From Bacteroidales bacterium (GTDB taxonomy: Bacteria > Bacteroidota > Bacteroidia > Bacteroidales > UBA932), in NCBI GenBank assembly GCA_017438265.1, contig JAFRVZ010000056.1, forward strand, positions 1 to 43,900: DNA of 43,900 nt. The letters are read 5' to 3'. Shown in pieces: positions 25,501 through 32,876 of this stretch. Numbering within the stretch: position 1 is the first letter of the stretch; each line of letters opens with the position of its first letter. Below the pieces are notes generated by a model. The model did no database searches. It saw only the letters and a program-made list of their open reading frames with translations, and was not told the DNA's origin. A program made the translations under genes and the position numbers.

Positions 25501-26143
25501 CCCAGACGCCGTCGAACCAGATCGCGCCGATCGGGCCGTAGCGGGTCAGCAGCTCCGTGAGCTGGTCGTTCATGAACTGCAGGTAGCGGTCCCAGTCGCC
25601 GTCCTGCCCGTCCGGACGCCCGAGCGCGCCGCCGGTCCGGCCGCGCGGCCAGAAGTCCGTCCGGCCCCAGTCGAGGTGGGAGTAGTAGAAATGGAGCTTG
25701 ATGCCGTGCCTGCGGCAGGCCTTCGCGAGCTCGGCGAGGACGTCCCGCCGGAACGGCGTCGCTTTCGCTACGTTGTAGCCGCTCGCCTTCGAATTCCACA
25801 TCGAGAAACCGTCGTGGTGGCGGGAGGTAATCGTGATGTACTTCGCCCCGGCGTCCTTGATCGCGCGCACCCAGGCGTCGGCGTCGAACTTCGACGGATC
25901 GAAGCCCGCCGCCAGGCGCCCGTATTCCAGATAATCCAGGTTCCGGTTGTTCATCACCCATTCGCCGTCCCCCAGCATCGAATAGATGCCCCAGTGGATA
26001 AACACGCCGAAGCGCTCCTCCTCAAAGGCCTCCCGCGCCGCGAGGTTCTCCTGCGAAGGCACATATCCCGGCTGCGCGCCCGCGCGCAGGCCCAATCCCA
26101 GCAATACCGCCGCCACCGCGGCCAGCCGCACAATCCTGTCCAT
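22538..26143 (-). CDS. GH29 alpha-L-fucosidase fused to transglutaminase-like protein
   Basis: A single 1201-residue exported protein with a signal peptide ending about residue 23 (no lipobox). Residues about 25-445 are a GH29 fucosidase: ERFGVFIHWGIYS, SRHHDGFSMW and GAIWFDGVWDW, whose Asp211 is the probable nucleophile, then a C-terminal beta domain. From about residue 455 (FLYENMSLADRETYAPEY) a second full protein begins, of the large Bacteroidota transglutaminase type: GRCGEES with Cys570, DDNHAWVEAYVDGKWH with His603, then GACEP where the usual third-residue Asp is not obvious. Later come an Ig-like part (VRVVDTDGRPVEGADVEFKI) and a thioredoxin-like end without CxxC. No frameshift or stop breaks the junction. 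It is probably periplasmic or extracellular. The substrate, a glycan with peptide or a glycoprotein, is inference. Confidence 0.85.
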   Translation of the reverse strand: MDRIVRLAAVAAVLLGLGLRAGAQPGYVPSQENLAAREAFEEERFGVFIHWGIYSMLGDGEWVMNNRNLDYLEYGRLAAGFDPSKFDADAWVRAIKDAGAKYITITSRHHDGFSMWNSKASGYNVAKATPFRRDVLAELAKACRRHGIKLHFYYSHLDWGRTDFWPRGRTGGALGRPDGQDGDWDRYLQFMNDQLTELLTRYGPIGAIWFDGVWDWPHDREAMPERWNLYEQYALIHRLQPGCLVGNNHHLLPFPGEDIQIFERDIPGYNEYGMSGQEISRLPLETCQTMNGSWGYNILDRNYKSADELIRYLVRTAAKGANLLLNIGPRPDGTIPDEALERFKAMGAWMRRYGESIYGTQAGAVPAADWGVTTQRGNTLYVHVLKQENRVFLPVSETVVESAAHLPSGAPVAFTPVGDGILLEVPCDGNVDELVAVRLLVPAAGLKLSREAQSFQFLYENMSLADRETYAPEYWAENVRKTLEVRDRMGWDIPEREFRHFVLPLRVNNEDLDDFRTLYADTLCARVRGMSLAEAALEINHWCHEQATYQPSDARTSAPTATMARGLGRCGEESVLTVAALRAAGIPARQVYTPRWAHTDDNHAWVEAYVDGKWHFMGACEPAPVLDMAWFNAPVSRALLLHTKAFGDYDGPEEVISRTAAYTEINVTDNYVPVRESRVRVVDTDGRPVEGADVEFKIYNYAEFYTVSRVKSDRGGEASLRTGCGDLLAWASKGDRFGVAKTGEGTVTLVLDRRFGERFALDFDIVPPAERPLPAAATAAQIAENDRRLAAEDALRESRDRGNPAVAQIRRAHPGAEPKIRAILNSLSEKDRGDVTLAVLEDALAHCGAEFRPYVDGPRIENEALLPYFGVIGRGLRLRSPAEAAAWVTEHIRLDETGNPQQLRIPPAAVWAGRAADRLSRGIFFVALCRTFGFEARIDPVTGRTQYRENGVWVNEYFGEPGERILPQGTLRVRYTPVRYLDDPETERHFTLSRVEDGTARLLSYSGTVSRLFPLQAEEGYYLLTSGTRMANGSVLSHLEFFPVEAGKETEVELVMRTAHGGVSVIGAMDAEQRFLPEKETAEVSLLSRTGRGYFLVAALGGKDEPTSHAVRQLEAVRDYLNAWGRPVVITGNARPKGLQNAIFGTDTDGKIAKMLAEGCHSDAATLPVVALCDSFGRIVYFSQGYNTSLGEDLKRVIDEL

Positions 26144-26209
26144 AGCAATCGGATTTACATTTCTGCTCCAAGATACGCATTTTTCGACAAAACTGTCGGT
26201 TAATTTACG

Positions 26210-26217
26210 TATCTTTG
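26210..26217 (+). promoter_or_regulatory. -7 box for the acyl-CoA synthetase
   Basis: TATCTTTG matches TAnnTTTG exactly, 30 bases before ATG 26248. On the opposite strand TATCTTGG (26175-26168) is a one-mismatch candidate for the GH29-transglutaminase gene. Confidence 0.5.
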
Positions 26218-26247
26218 CGCTCCGCCTTAATCCGAAACCGACTGCCG

Positions 26248-27882
26248 ATGAGACACCGATTCAAGACGCTCCTGGACTTATTCGAGTACGCCACCGCGAA
26301 ATACGCCAACCGCCCCGTTTCCGACTACGTGGACGGCGGCTGTGCCTATACCTATGCCGGTTTCCGCGAGAAATGCGAGCAGATTTCCGGAATGCTTTCG
26401 ACCTTCGGGATCTGCGAGACCGACAAGATCGCGATCCTGTCGGAGAACCAGCCGAACTGGGCCGTCGCGTTCTTCGCGACGACCGCCTACGGCCGGATCT
26501 CCGTCCCGATGCTGCCCGAACTCTCCCCCAACGAAGTCGAGAACATCCTCCAGCATTCCGACGCAAAAGTCCTGTTCGTCTCCCGGAAACAGCTGCCGAA
26601 AGTCAGCCCGGAGGCGATGGAGCGGATGTACCTCGTCATCGACCTCGCCGATTTCTCCCTGATCAAGACCGACGAGACGAAATACACCTGCGACGGCACG
26701 ATCAAGCACCCGGAGCCGATGGACATCGCCGCCATCATCTATACCTCCGGCACGACCGGCAACGCCAAGGGCGTGATGCTCAGCCACCGCAACTTCTGCG
26801 CGAACGTCCTCGAGTCCTGGTACGCCCACAAAGTCTACCGCAAGGACGTCTTCCTGTCGATCCTCCCCCTCGCCCATACCTACGAGATGAGCATCGGAAT
26901 GATCTACCCCTTCGCCGTCGGCGCCGCCGTCTATTACATCCAGAAGCCCCCGACCCCGACGGTCCTGATGTCGGCCCTGCGGCAGGTCCGCCCGACCGCG
27001 ATGCTCTCCGTCCCGCTGATCATCGAGAAAGTCATCAAGAACAAGGTCCTCCCGACCATCCGCGGCAGCCGCTTCCTGAGCTACCTCGACGAGCACTTCC
27101 CGCTGCTGCTCCACTGGCTTGTGGGCGGCAAGCTGATGAAGCAGTTCGGCGGCCGGATCCGTTTCTTCGGCATCGGCGGCGCGAAACTGGACGTCGAGGT
27201 CGAGCGTTTCCTGAAGAAATGCCGTTTCCCGTATGCGATCGGCTACGGCCTGACGGAGACGGCCCCGCTGATCTGCGACGCCGGCCCGAAGAAGACCCAC
27301 ATCGGCTCGACCGGCACGTCCTCCTACGAGGTCAGCGTCCGCCTCGCGGATGCGGACCCGGAGACCGGCATCGGCGAGCTCCAGGTCAAGGGCCCGAACG
27401 TGATGCTCGGCTACTACAAGGACTACCAGCGGACGCAGGCCGTGATGACCCCGGACGGATGGCTCCGCACGGGCGACCTCGCGAAGATGGACAAGAAGGG
27501 CCGTGTCTATATCCAGGGCCGCTCAGGCAACGTGATCATCGGCGCCTCCGGCGAGAACATCTACCCCGAGGAGATCGAGAGCGTGATCAACAACATCAGC
27601 GACGTGAACGAGTCGCTCGTCGTCAGCCGCGCCGGCCAGCTGGTCGCCCTCGTCCAGTTCAACGACGACAAGATCAACTGGGACCTCGAAGGACAGGACC
27701 GCTTCATCGAAACGCTCGAGCAGAAGAAGCAGGAGATCATGGATTACGTCAACTCCAAGGTCAGCAGCTTCCTGCGGATCAAGGACGTGGAAATCATGAA
27801 GGAGCCCTTCAACAAGACCGCGACCCACAAGATCCGGCGTTTCCTTTACCAGGACAAGGACGGAAAAAAGAAGAAAGAATAA
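26248..27882 (+). CDS. AMP-binding long-chain acyl-CoA synthetase
   Basis: The 544-residue ligase activates fatty acids to acyl-AMP and then acyl-CoA. It has the P-loop YTSGTTGNAKGVMLSH, the A5 motif IGYGLTETAP, GWLRTGDLAKMDKKGRVYI and the terminal lysine region FNKTATHKIRRFLY. This is the FadD/AAS-like group common in Bacteroidota. I chose ATG 26248 because the upstream TTG overlaps the -7 box. The protein ends in a lysine-rich tail (DGKKKKE). It converges on an acyltransferase gene 28 bases away, possibly a user of its product, although that is only suggested by proximity. Confidence 0.92.
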   Translation: MRHRFKTLLDLFEYATAKYANRPVSDYVDGGCAYTYAGFREKCEQISGMLSTFGICETDKIAILSENQPNWAVAFFATTAYGRISVPMLPELSPNEVENILQHSDAKVLFVSRKQLPKVSPEAMERMYLVIDLADFSLIKTDETKYTCDGTIKHPEPMDIAAIIYTSGTTGNAKGVMLSHRNFCANVLESWYAHKVYRKDVFLSILPLAHTYEMSIGMIYPFAVGAAVYYIQKPPTPTVLMSALRQVRPTAMLSVPLIIEKVIKNKVLPTIRGSRFLSYLDEHFPLLLHWLVGGKLMKQFGGRIRFFGIGGAKLDVEVERFLKKCRFPYAIGYGLTETAPLICDAGPKKTHIGSTGTSSYEVSVRLADADPETGIGELQVKGPNVMLGYYKDYQRTQAVMTPDGWLRTGDLAKMDKKGRVYIQGRSGNVIIGASGENIYPEEIESVINNISDVNESLVVSRAGQLVALVQFNDDKINWDLEGQDRFIETLEQKKQEIMDYVNSKVSSFLRIKDVEIMKEPFNKTATHKIRRFLYQDKDGKKKKE

Positions 27883-27910
27883 AGAGGAACAGTGCGATCA
27901 GCATAACGGC

Positions 27911-29257
27911 TCAGATTGCGAAATACGGTTGAAACAGGCCGACCTTTGCCCAGCGCATCGGCCGGTTTTTTTCTGCCTCCCCGGGCGCGCAGGAGGGCTT
28001 CAGGTGCTCCACGGCGGCCTCCAGCCCCAGCGAGGCCATCTGCCGGAGGAACGCGTCCTCGAAGTCCCGCTCCGCGATGCGGCGCGAGAAGTGGAGGTTC
28101 AGGCGGCCGCCATAGCTCAGGCAGGCGACGGAGCCGGAGCGCTGGCGCGTGCGGCCGAGCATGAAATCGACGTCGCGGACGTGCGCGGCCATCGCCTCCG
28201 GGAGCACGATGTTCCCGAGGTTGGAGAGGACCTGCGAGCAGTAGTTCTCCCCTTTCAGCCGGTTGATGATGTTGATGGCGGGGCGCTTGATGAAGATGGG
28301 GAGGCAGCGGATGGCGAGGTTGTCTTCCAGCGCGACGTTGGCCGCGATGCGGGTCGTGAGGCGGCGGGCGTTCACGAAAAGGCGCTTCTGCTGCTTCACC
28401 TCCGCGAGGATCTCCGGGAAGGTCATGGGGCCGTTGGCGACGTCGGTGCCGACGTGGACGTAGGAGGAGAAATTGCGGAGCGTGGCGCTGCCGAAAATGG
28501 GCCGCAGGTTGACGGGAATCTCGAGCTTGAGGCTCGCGCGCTTGCGGGGGCGCGGATCCGCTTCACGCACCTGCTGGAGGGAATGGATCATCACGGCGGC
28601 GAGGAATTCCGTGACCGTGACGCCGAAAGCTTCCGCCCGGGCGCGGACGGCCGCGGAGGGGAAACTCATCTTGATGTCGTTGAGCTCGCTCCGGCCGAGG
28701 ACGGTGCCGCGCACGTGGTAGGCGCGCTGCTCCCGGTCGAGGCTGCCCCGCATGCCGGAGAAGGCGTCGAAGCTGTCCTCCAGCTCCGCGGCCTGTGGCT
28801 CCTGCGCCGTGTCGAGGATCCACTTCCCGGCAGGGATGTCGCTGCCGTAGCGGAGCTTCAGGTATTCGGCGGTCAGGGTCAGCAGGAAGGTCATTCCCCC
28901 GGTACCGTCCGTGAGGACATGGAACATGTCGAGGGTGATGCGGTTCCCGCCGGCGCCGACCTTGAACATATAGCCGCCGTTGCGGCGGAAGTTGAAGGGA
29001 CGGTGGGCCGGGACCGGTCCGGACACGGGCGCGTTCTCCAGGCGGCGCAGGAACCACCAGAAGACGCCCTTGTCGAGCGTATAGCACAGACCCGGAAAAC
29101 GCCTTGCCGTCGTCTGCAGCGCCGCATTGAGCAGGGTGGAATTGACCGGCTCGTCGAGCGCGACGGCCATCCGGTAAAGGGTCGCATATTTCCTGGTCTT
29201 GCAGGAGGGGTATATGATGGACGCATTGTCCAGTCGGATCCATTCGGGAGCTTTCAT
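27911..29257 (-). CDS. CAT-superfamily acyltransferase (WS/DGAT or alcohol acetyltransferase-like)
   Basis: A 448-residue protein of the chloramphenicol-acetyltransferase/condensation fold. The catalytic motif HVLTDGTGG (HxxxDG) lies near residue 115, preceded by NRITLDMF; the second half has LKLEIPVNLRP and NFSSYVHVGTD, typical of the DFGWG side of such enzymes. There is no signal peptide. Wax-ester synthases, alcohol O-acetyltransferases and polyketide-associated acyltransferases share this fold, so the acceptor is unknown. I chose ATG 29257 (MKAPEWIRLD): upstream in-frame codons extend to 29416 but run through the promoter region shared with the LytTR gene. A minus-strand -7 box TACCTTTG lies at 29292-29285. 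Confidence 0.75.
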   Translation of the reverse strand: MKAPEWIRLDNASIIYPSCKTRKYATLYRMAVALDEPVNSTLLNAALQTTARRFPGLCYTLDKGVFWWFLRRLENAPVSGPVPAHRPFNFRRNGGYMFKVGAGGNRITLDMFHVLTDGTGGMTFLLTLTAEYLKLRYGSDIPAGKWILDTAQEPQAAELEDSFDAFSGMRGSLDREQRAYHVRGTVLGRSELNDIKMSFPSAAVRARAEAFGVTVTEFLAAVMIHSLQQVREADPRPRKRASLKLEIPVNLRPIFGSATLRNFSSYVHVGTDVANGPMTFPEILAEVKQQKRLFVNARRLTTRIAANVALEDNLAIRCLPIFIKRPAINIINRLKGENYCSQVLSNLGNIVLPEAMAAHVRDVDFMLGRTRQRSGSVACLSYGGRLNLHFSRRIAERDFEDAFLRQMASLGLEAAVEHLKPSCAPGEAEKNRPMRWAKVGLFQPYFAI

Positions 29258-29284
29258 CACAGTTCGGTTTTCAGTTTTCGGAAG

Positions 29285-29292
29285 CAAAGGTA
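29285..29292 (-). promoter_or_regulatory. -7 box for the acyltransferase
   Basis: The minus strand reads TACCTTTG, an exact TAnnTTTG match, 27 bases before ATG 29257. A TTG lies 24 bases further upstream, longer than the usual spacing, so the -33 element is unsure. Confidence 0.45.
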
Positions 29293-29340
29293 GCGCGGGG
29301 CTGCACGGCGCGGAAGCAATCGCCACCAGAGAGGCCTCTA

Positions 29341-29435
29341 TGTGATAAAAAGCCGGTTTTTGTGACGAAACCCTTGGGATATTGTGACAAAATCGGAAAA
29401 GTATTATATTTGTCACAACGAAAAATGTGACTAAA
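29341..29435. promoter_or_regulatory. Phased TGTGAY repeats, candidate operator
   Basis: Four direct copies of TGTGAY-NAAA occur: TGTGATAAAA (29341), TGTGACGAAA (29361), TGTGACAAAA (29383) and TGTGACTAAA (29426). The steps are 20, 22 and 43 bases, about two, two and four helical turns. One inverted copy, GTCACA, lies at 29412-29417. The copy at 29383 overlaps the -33 TTG. LytTR proteins are known to bind 9-bp direct repeats about 21 bases apart, so control by the adjacent LytTR protein is a reasonable inference. Confidence 0.6.
29382..29412 (+). promoter_or_regulatory. Bacteroidota-type promoter of the LytTR-polymerase operon
   Basis: TTG (29382-29384), a 20-base spacer, then TATATTTG (29405-29412), an exact TAnnTTTG. 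It is 27 bases before ATG 29440 and embedded in the TGTGAY repeats. Confidence 0.7.
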
Positions 29436-29439
29436 ACCG

Positions 29440-30252
29440 ATGGGAACCTACCTGAAGTCCTATAAGCGCTTCTTCCCGAACCTGATCTATGTGCTCGTGA
29501 TGATGGCGTGCTTCCTGGTCTGCGCGATGATGTACGAACCGCGCCCGATGCAGGAGATCCTCCACGCCGGCGAAGCGGCGCTGGGGAAAGAAAACCTGTT
29601 CTACTTCAACGTCTCGATCCTGGAAGCCATCATCCTCGTGGTCCTGACCCTCACGCGCCTGGTTTTCTACCTGATGCGGAACCGGCTCGACATGAACCTG
29701 CTGAACTACAGCGTCTGGTGTGTCCTGGAAATCGTGGCCATTTCCGTCTTCGGCGCCCTCTACCTGGCGCTGATGGACAAGGGCGGATACTTCCCCTTCC
29801 TGGCCAAGACCCTCTACGCAATGCTCGCCGTGCTGCTGATCCCGGTCGCCATCATGACCCTGGTCTCGGTCTTCAAGGAAGCCGCGACCGCCGAACCGGC
29901 GGACGAAGGAGCCCGGCTCAAGTTCTACGACAGCCGCCACCAGCTGAAGTTCATCACCTCCGCCGCCTCCATCCTCTATATCGAGGCCAACGAGAACTAC
30001 ATCATCATCCACTACCAGGAGAACGGGATCGAGAAACAGTTCCAGATCCGGAATTCGATGAAGAACATCGAGCCGCTCTGCGAGCGCGCGGGCTTCGTGC
30101 GCACGCACCGCAGCTACATCGTGAATCCAGTCCACATCCGGATGGTCCGCAAGGACGTGAACGGACTCTATTTCGCCGACCTCGGCACCGAGAAGAAGGA
30201 CGGCATCCCCGTCTCGAAGAAATACTACGACAACGTGACCGCCGCCCTGTAG
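29440..30252 (+). CDS. Four-helix membrane-bound LytTR transcriptional regulator
   Basis: The 270-residue protein has four predicted membrane helices (about residues 13-33, 57-78, 88-110 and 119-143), then a linker, then a LytTR DNA-binding domain from about residue 165: FITSAASILYIEANENYIIIHY, FVRTHRSYIVNPVHIRMV and IPVSKKYY. There is no receiver domain and no kinase; the membrane part probably senses a signal or interacts with a membrane partner. Such one-component LytTR proteins are common in Bacteroidota. Its stop TAG overlaps the GTG start of the polymerase gene (TAGTG), so the two are translationally coupled. Phased TGTGAY repeats in its own promoter suggest self-regulation. Confidence 0.9.
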   Translation: MGTYLKSYKRFFPNLIYVLVMMACFLVCAMMYEPRPMQEILHAGEAALGKENLFYFNVSILEAIILVVLTLTRLVFYLMRNRLDMNLLNYSVWCVLEIVAISVFGALYLALMDKGGYFPFLAKTLYAMLAVLLIPVAIMTLVSVFKEAATAEPADEGARLKFYDSRHQLKFITSAASILYIEANENYIIIHYQENGIEKQFQIRNSMKNIEPLCERAGFVRTHRSYIVNPVHIRMVRKDVNGLYFADLGTEKKDGIPVSKKYYDNVTAAL

Positions 30253-31649
30253 TGGAGAACCGGACCTACCTCGCCATCGACTTGAAGTCCTTTTATGCGT
30301 CCGTGGAGTGCGTGGACCGCGGACTGGACCCGCTGCAGGCCTATCTGGTCGTCGCCGACGCCAGCCGGACGGAGAAGACCATCTGCCTGGCGGTCTCCCC
30401 CGCGCTGAAAGCGTTCGGCATCGGCGGGCGGGCGCGCCTTTTCGAGGTCGTGCAGCGCGTGAAGGAGATCAACCGGGGCCGCCGCGAGCCCCTCGAATAC
30501 ATCACCGCGCCGCCGCGGATGGCCCGCTACATGGAGGTCAGCCGCCAAATCTACGACATCTACCTGAAATACATCTCCGCAGATGACATCCACGTCTACT
30601 CCGTCGACGAAGTCTTCATCGACGCGACCGACTACCTGCGGCTCTACCGCTGCGACGCCCACACGCTGACGATGCGCCTGATCCGGGACATCCTCGCGAC
30701 GACCGGCATCACGGCCACGGCCGGCATCGGGACGAACCTGTACCTCGCCAAGGTGGCGATGGACATCGTCGCGAAGCACAGCGCGCCGGACAAGGACGGC
30801 GTCCGGGTCTCCCGGATCGACGAAATGGACTACCGCCGGCTCCTCTGGGACCACACGCCCATCACGGACTTCTGGCGCATCGGCCACGGGACGGCGCGCC
30901 GGCTCGAGCAGGCCGGCATCCGGACGATGGGCGAAATCGCCCGCTGCTCCCTGGAACCCGCCTGGGAGGAATTCTTCTACAAGTCCTTCGGCGTGGCCGC
31001 GGAGCTGCTGATCGACCACGCCTGGGGCTGGGAGCCCTGCACGATGGCGGACATCAAGCGGTACCGGCCTGCGAGCAGCAGCCTGAGTTCCGGCCAGGTC
31101 CTGGCCGAGCCCTACAGCTGCGCCAAGGGGCGCATCATCGTCCGGGAAATGGTCGAACTGCTGGTCCTGGACCTCGTGGAGAAACGGCTGCTCGCGGACC
31201 AGATCGTGCTGGACATCCACTACGACACGACGAACGTGACCGACCCGGAGCGGAGGAAACGCTACAAGGGCCCCGTCGTCAAGGACTGGTACGGGCGGCC
31301 GGCCCCCAAACCGGCCCACGGTTCCCGGAATTTCGGCCGCAAGACCTCGTCGACGGCCCTGATCGCGGAGGCTGCGATGGAACTCTTCGACGCCGTGGCG
31401 GACAAGGACCTGCTCATCCGCCGCCTCAACGTCACCCTCTGCAACGTCGTCCCGGAAGACCTGGCGGAGGGCCGCCAGATGGACCTGTTCACCGACGAGG
31501 CGGCACTGGAGCGGGAACGCCGGCAGCAGGAGACCATCCTGGAAATCCGCCGGAGATTCGGCAAGAACGCCATCCTGAAGGGCGTCAACTTCGAAGAGGG
31601 GGCGACGACCATCGAACGCAACAAACAGATCGGAGGGCACAAGGCATAA
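30252..31649 (+). CDS. Y-family DNA polymerase, UmuC/DinB-like
   Basis: A 465-residue translesion polymerase. The GTG start at 30252 overlaps the upstream stop (TAGTG) and gives [19 protein letters not shown]; the frame is open further upstream, but that part lies inside the LytTR gene. Catalytic acidic residues are in [12 protein letters not shown] and [31 protein letters not shown] is the conserved palm/fingers motif. Thumb and little-finger parts follow, and QMDLF at about residues 409-413 fits a sliding-clamp binding motif. The length and composition resemble the UmuC/YqjW-like group of Gram-positives and gut anaerobes rather than short DinB. Its place behind a membrane LytTR regulator is unusual. 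Confidence 0.9.
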   Translation: MENRTYLAIDLKSFYASVECVDRGLDPLQAYLVVADASRTEKTICLAVSPALKAFGIGGRARLFEVVQRVKEINRGRREPLEYITAPPRMARYMEVSRQIYDIYLKYISADDIHVYSVDEVFIDATDYLRLYRCDAHTLTMRLIRDILATTGITATAGIGTNLYLAKVAMDIVAKHSAPDKDGVRVSRIDEMDYRRLLWDHTPITDFWRIGHGTARRLEQAGIRTMGEIARCSLEPAWEEFFYKSFGVAAELLIDHAWGWEPCTMADIKRYRPASSSLSSGQVLAEPYSCAKGRIIVREMVELLVLDLVEKRLLADQIVLDIHYDTTNVTDPERRKRYKGPVVKDWYGRPAPKPAHGSRNFGRKTSSTALIAEAAMELFDAVADKDLLIRRLNVTLCNVVPEDLAEGRQMDLFTDEAALERERRQQETILEIRRRFGKNAILKGVNFEEGATTIERNKQIGGHKA

Positions 31650-31651
31650 CG

Positions 31652-31840
31652 ATGGACGACATCCTGAAAAAATACGGGGACATCCTCTCGCTCCCCCACC
31701 ACCGTTCCAAGACCCACCCGCCGATGAGCCGGGCGGACCGGGCGGCGCAGTTCGCGCCTTTCGCCGCCCTCACGGGCTACGGGGACCTGATCCACGAGAC
31801 CGCGGAGCGGAAAGCCCGCGAGGAAGACGCTACTCGTTAG
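31652..31840 (+). CDS. Small YolD-like protein
   Basis: A 62-residue protein beginning 2 bases after the polymerase stop codon. It contains [19 protein letters not shown], a line I associate with small proteins encoded beside UmuC-like polymerases in Firmicutes and related to YolD, a family sometimes described as a functional counterpart of UmuD. It has no membrane segment or cysteine. A role as a polymerase accessory is inferred from this pairing. Its last 11 bases overlap the convergent transporter gene. Confidence 0.75.
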   Translation: MDDILKKYGDILSLPHHRSKTHPPMSRADRAAQFAPFAALTGYGDLIHETAERKAREEDATR

Positions 31841-32822
31841 TCGCCTTCCCGGCGTCCAGTTCCAGGCGCCGGCGGTACAGCTGCCAGCTGTTGAAGGCGT
31901 TGTGCCAGATCGTATAGAAGCCGCCCGCTACGGAAACCACCGGGTCCATGAAGGTATAAGCCATCCAGATCGAAAAGACCGTATTCTTCTGCCCCAGCGC
32001 CTGTCCCGCGCTGATGCGGCAGCCGTAACGGGAGCCGATGCGCTTGCCGGCCCAGAACTGCAGGACGCAGCAGAGCAGGGACGCGGCGGCGATTTCCAGC
32101 AGGATCCAGGCGCGCTGACCGCTGCCGACCAGGGCGCGGACGCTCATCAGGATCGCCAGCGTCAGGGACACGGACCACAGATAGAACGGCAGGTCCGTGT
32201 AGCGGATCAGCAGGGCGTGAAGCCGCGGGAAGAGGTAGCGGACGATCCATGCCAGCAGGCAGGGCAGGATCAGCAGCGGGAACACCTTCGCGAGGATCCG
32301 CGAGAAGGCGTTCAGGAAGGAAAGGCCCGCCATGGGGTGGATCAGCGGGACGACGAGCGGGACGAGCAGCGCGACCAGCAGGTTGATCAGGACCGTATAG
32401 GTCACCACGCCGGCCATGTTGCCGCCCAGCTTCCCCGTCACGACGGCACAGGCCGTCGCCGTCGGGCATATCATGCAGAGCATCGCCGACTCCAGTCCGA
32501 TGCGCAGTCCGGCATCCGGCCGTGCGATCAGCACGCCGGCCAACCCGGCGAACGACAGGCACTGGATCAGCAGCAGCCAGGCCATCCAGCGGTGGGGTTT
32601 CATCTGCTGCGGCTCGATCCGGCAGTAACTCAGGAACAGCATCAGGAAGAGCAGGACCGGCTGGACGGTCTTGCAGATCCGCTCCAGCGCCGGCCCCGCA
32701 GGATGCAGCGCAGGAATCCAGTGGTAGACCAGATAAGCCAGGGCGCCTGTCACCATCGCGATGACCAGCATCCAGTCCCGGAAGAATTTCCCGAAGGAAT
32801 AGCGGCGGGTTGTCTCTTTCAT
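31830..32822 (-). CDS. Bile acid:sodium symporter-family membrane protein
   Basis: A 330-residue protein with about nine to ten hydrophobic segments. The [19 protein letters not shown] stretch (residues about 118-136) and the later [19 protein letters not shown] resemble the crossover motifs of BASS-family transporters (Pfam SBF). I chose ATG 32822 ([12 protein letters not shown]); an upstream in-frame ATG would start inside the terminator hairpin. The substrate is unknown; family members move bile acids, keto acids or sulfonates with sodium. The start codon lies in the U-tract of the hairpin behind the TIM-barrel gene, so expression may depend on read-through. Confidence 0.72.
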   Translation of the reverse strand: MKETTRRYSFGKFFRDWMLVIAMVTGALAYLVYHWIPALHPAGPALERICKTVQPVLLFLMLFLSYCRIEPQQMKPHRWMAWLLLIQCLSFAGLAGVLIARPDAGLRIGLESAMLCMICPTATACAVVTGKLGGNMAGVVTYTVLINLLVALLVPLVVPLIHPMAGLSFLNAFSRILAKVFPLLILPCLLAWIVRYLFPRLHALLIRYTDLPFYLWSVSLTLAILMSVRALVGSGQRAWILLEIAAASLLCCVLQFWAGKRIGSRYGCRISAGQALGQKNTVFSIWMAYTFMDPVVSVAGGFYTIWHNAFNSWQLYRRRLELDAGKATNE

Positions 32823-32854
32823 AGAAAAGGAGGCCGGTCCACCGGGCCGGCCTC
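32823..32854 (-). terminator. Terminator-like hairpin after the TIM-barrel gene
   Basis: Inverted repeat with arms 32830-32840 (GAGGCCGGTCC) and 32844-32854 (GGGCCGGCCTC), one G-T pair and a 3-base loop. On the minus strand it is followed by CTTTTCTATG, a short U-tract that also contains the start codon of the symporter gene. It can act as a terminator or attenuator between the two genes. Confidence 0.7.
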
Positions 32855-32876
32855 GCATCAATCATCAAAAATACGA

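Noticed and set aside
22493-26203. Long open frame of 1236 codons on the plus strand opposite the GH29-transglutaminase gene
   Set aside because: It is a by-product of high GC and codon bias on the other strand. Its translation is arginine- and valine-rich without family motifs, while the minus strand encodes recognisable enzymes.
29258-29416. N-terminal extension of the acyltransferase to 29416
   Set aside because: It would read through the divergent promoter and the -7 box at 29285-29292, and it shows no conserved sequence.
29382-29418. TTGTGAC and GTCACAA considered as a CRP or Rex operator
   Set aside because: The half-sites are 23 bases apart, far from the 6-base (CRP) or 4-base (Rex) spacing, and the direct-repeat pattern fits better.
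29508-30251. In-frame upstream extension of the polymerase gene
   Set aside because: It lies inside the LytTR gene in another frame and has no family similarity; the GTG at 30252 starts the conserved polymerase N terminus.
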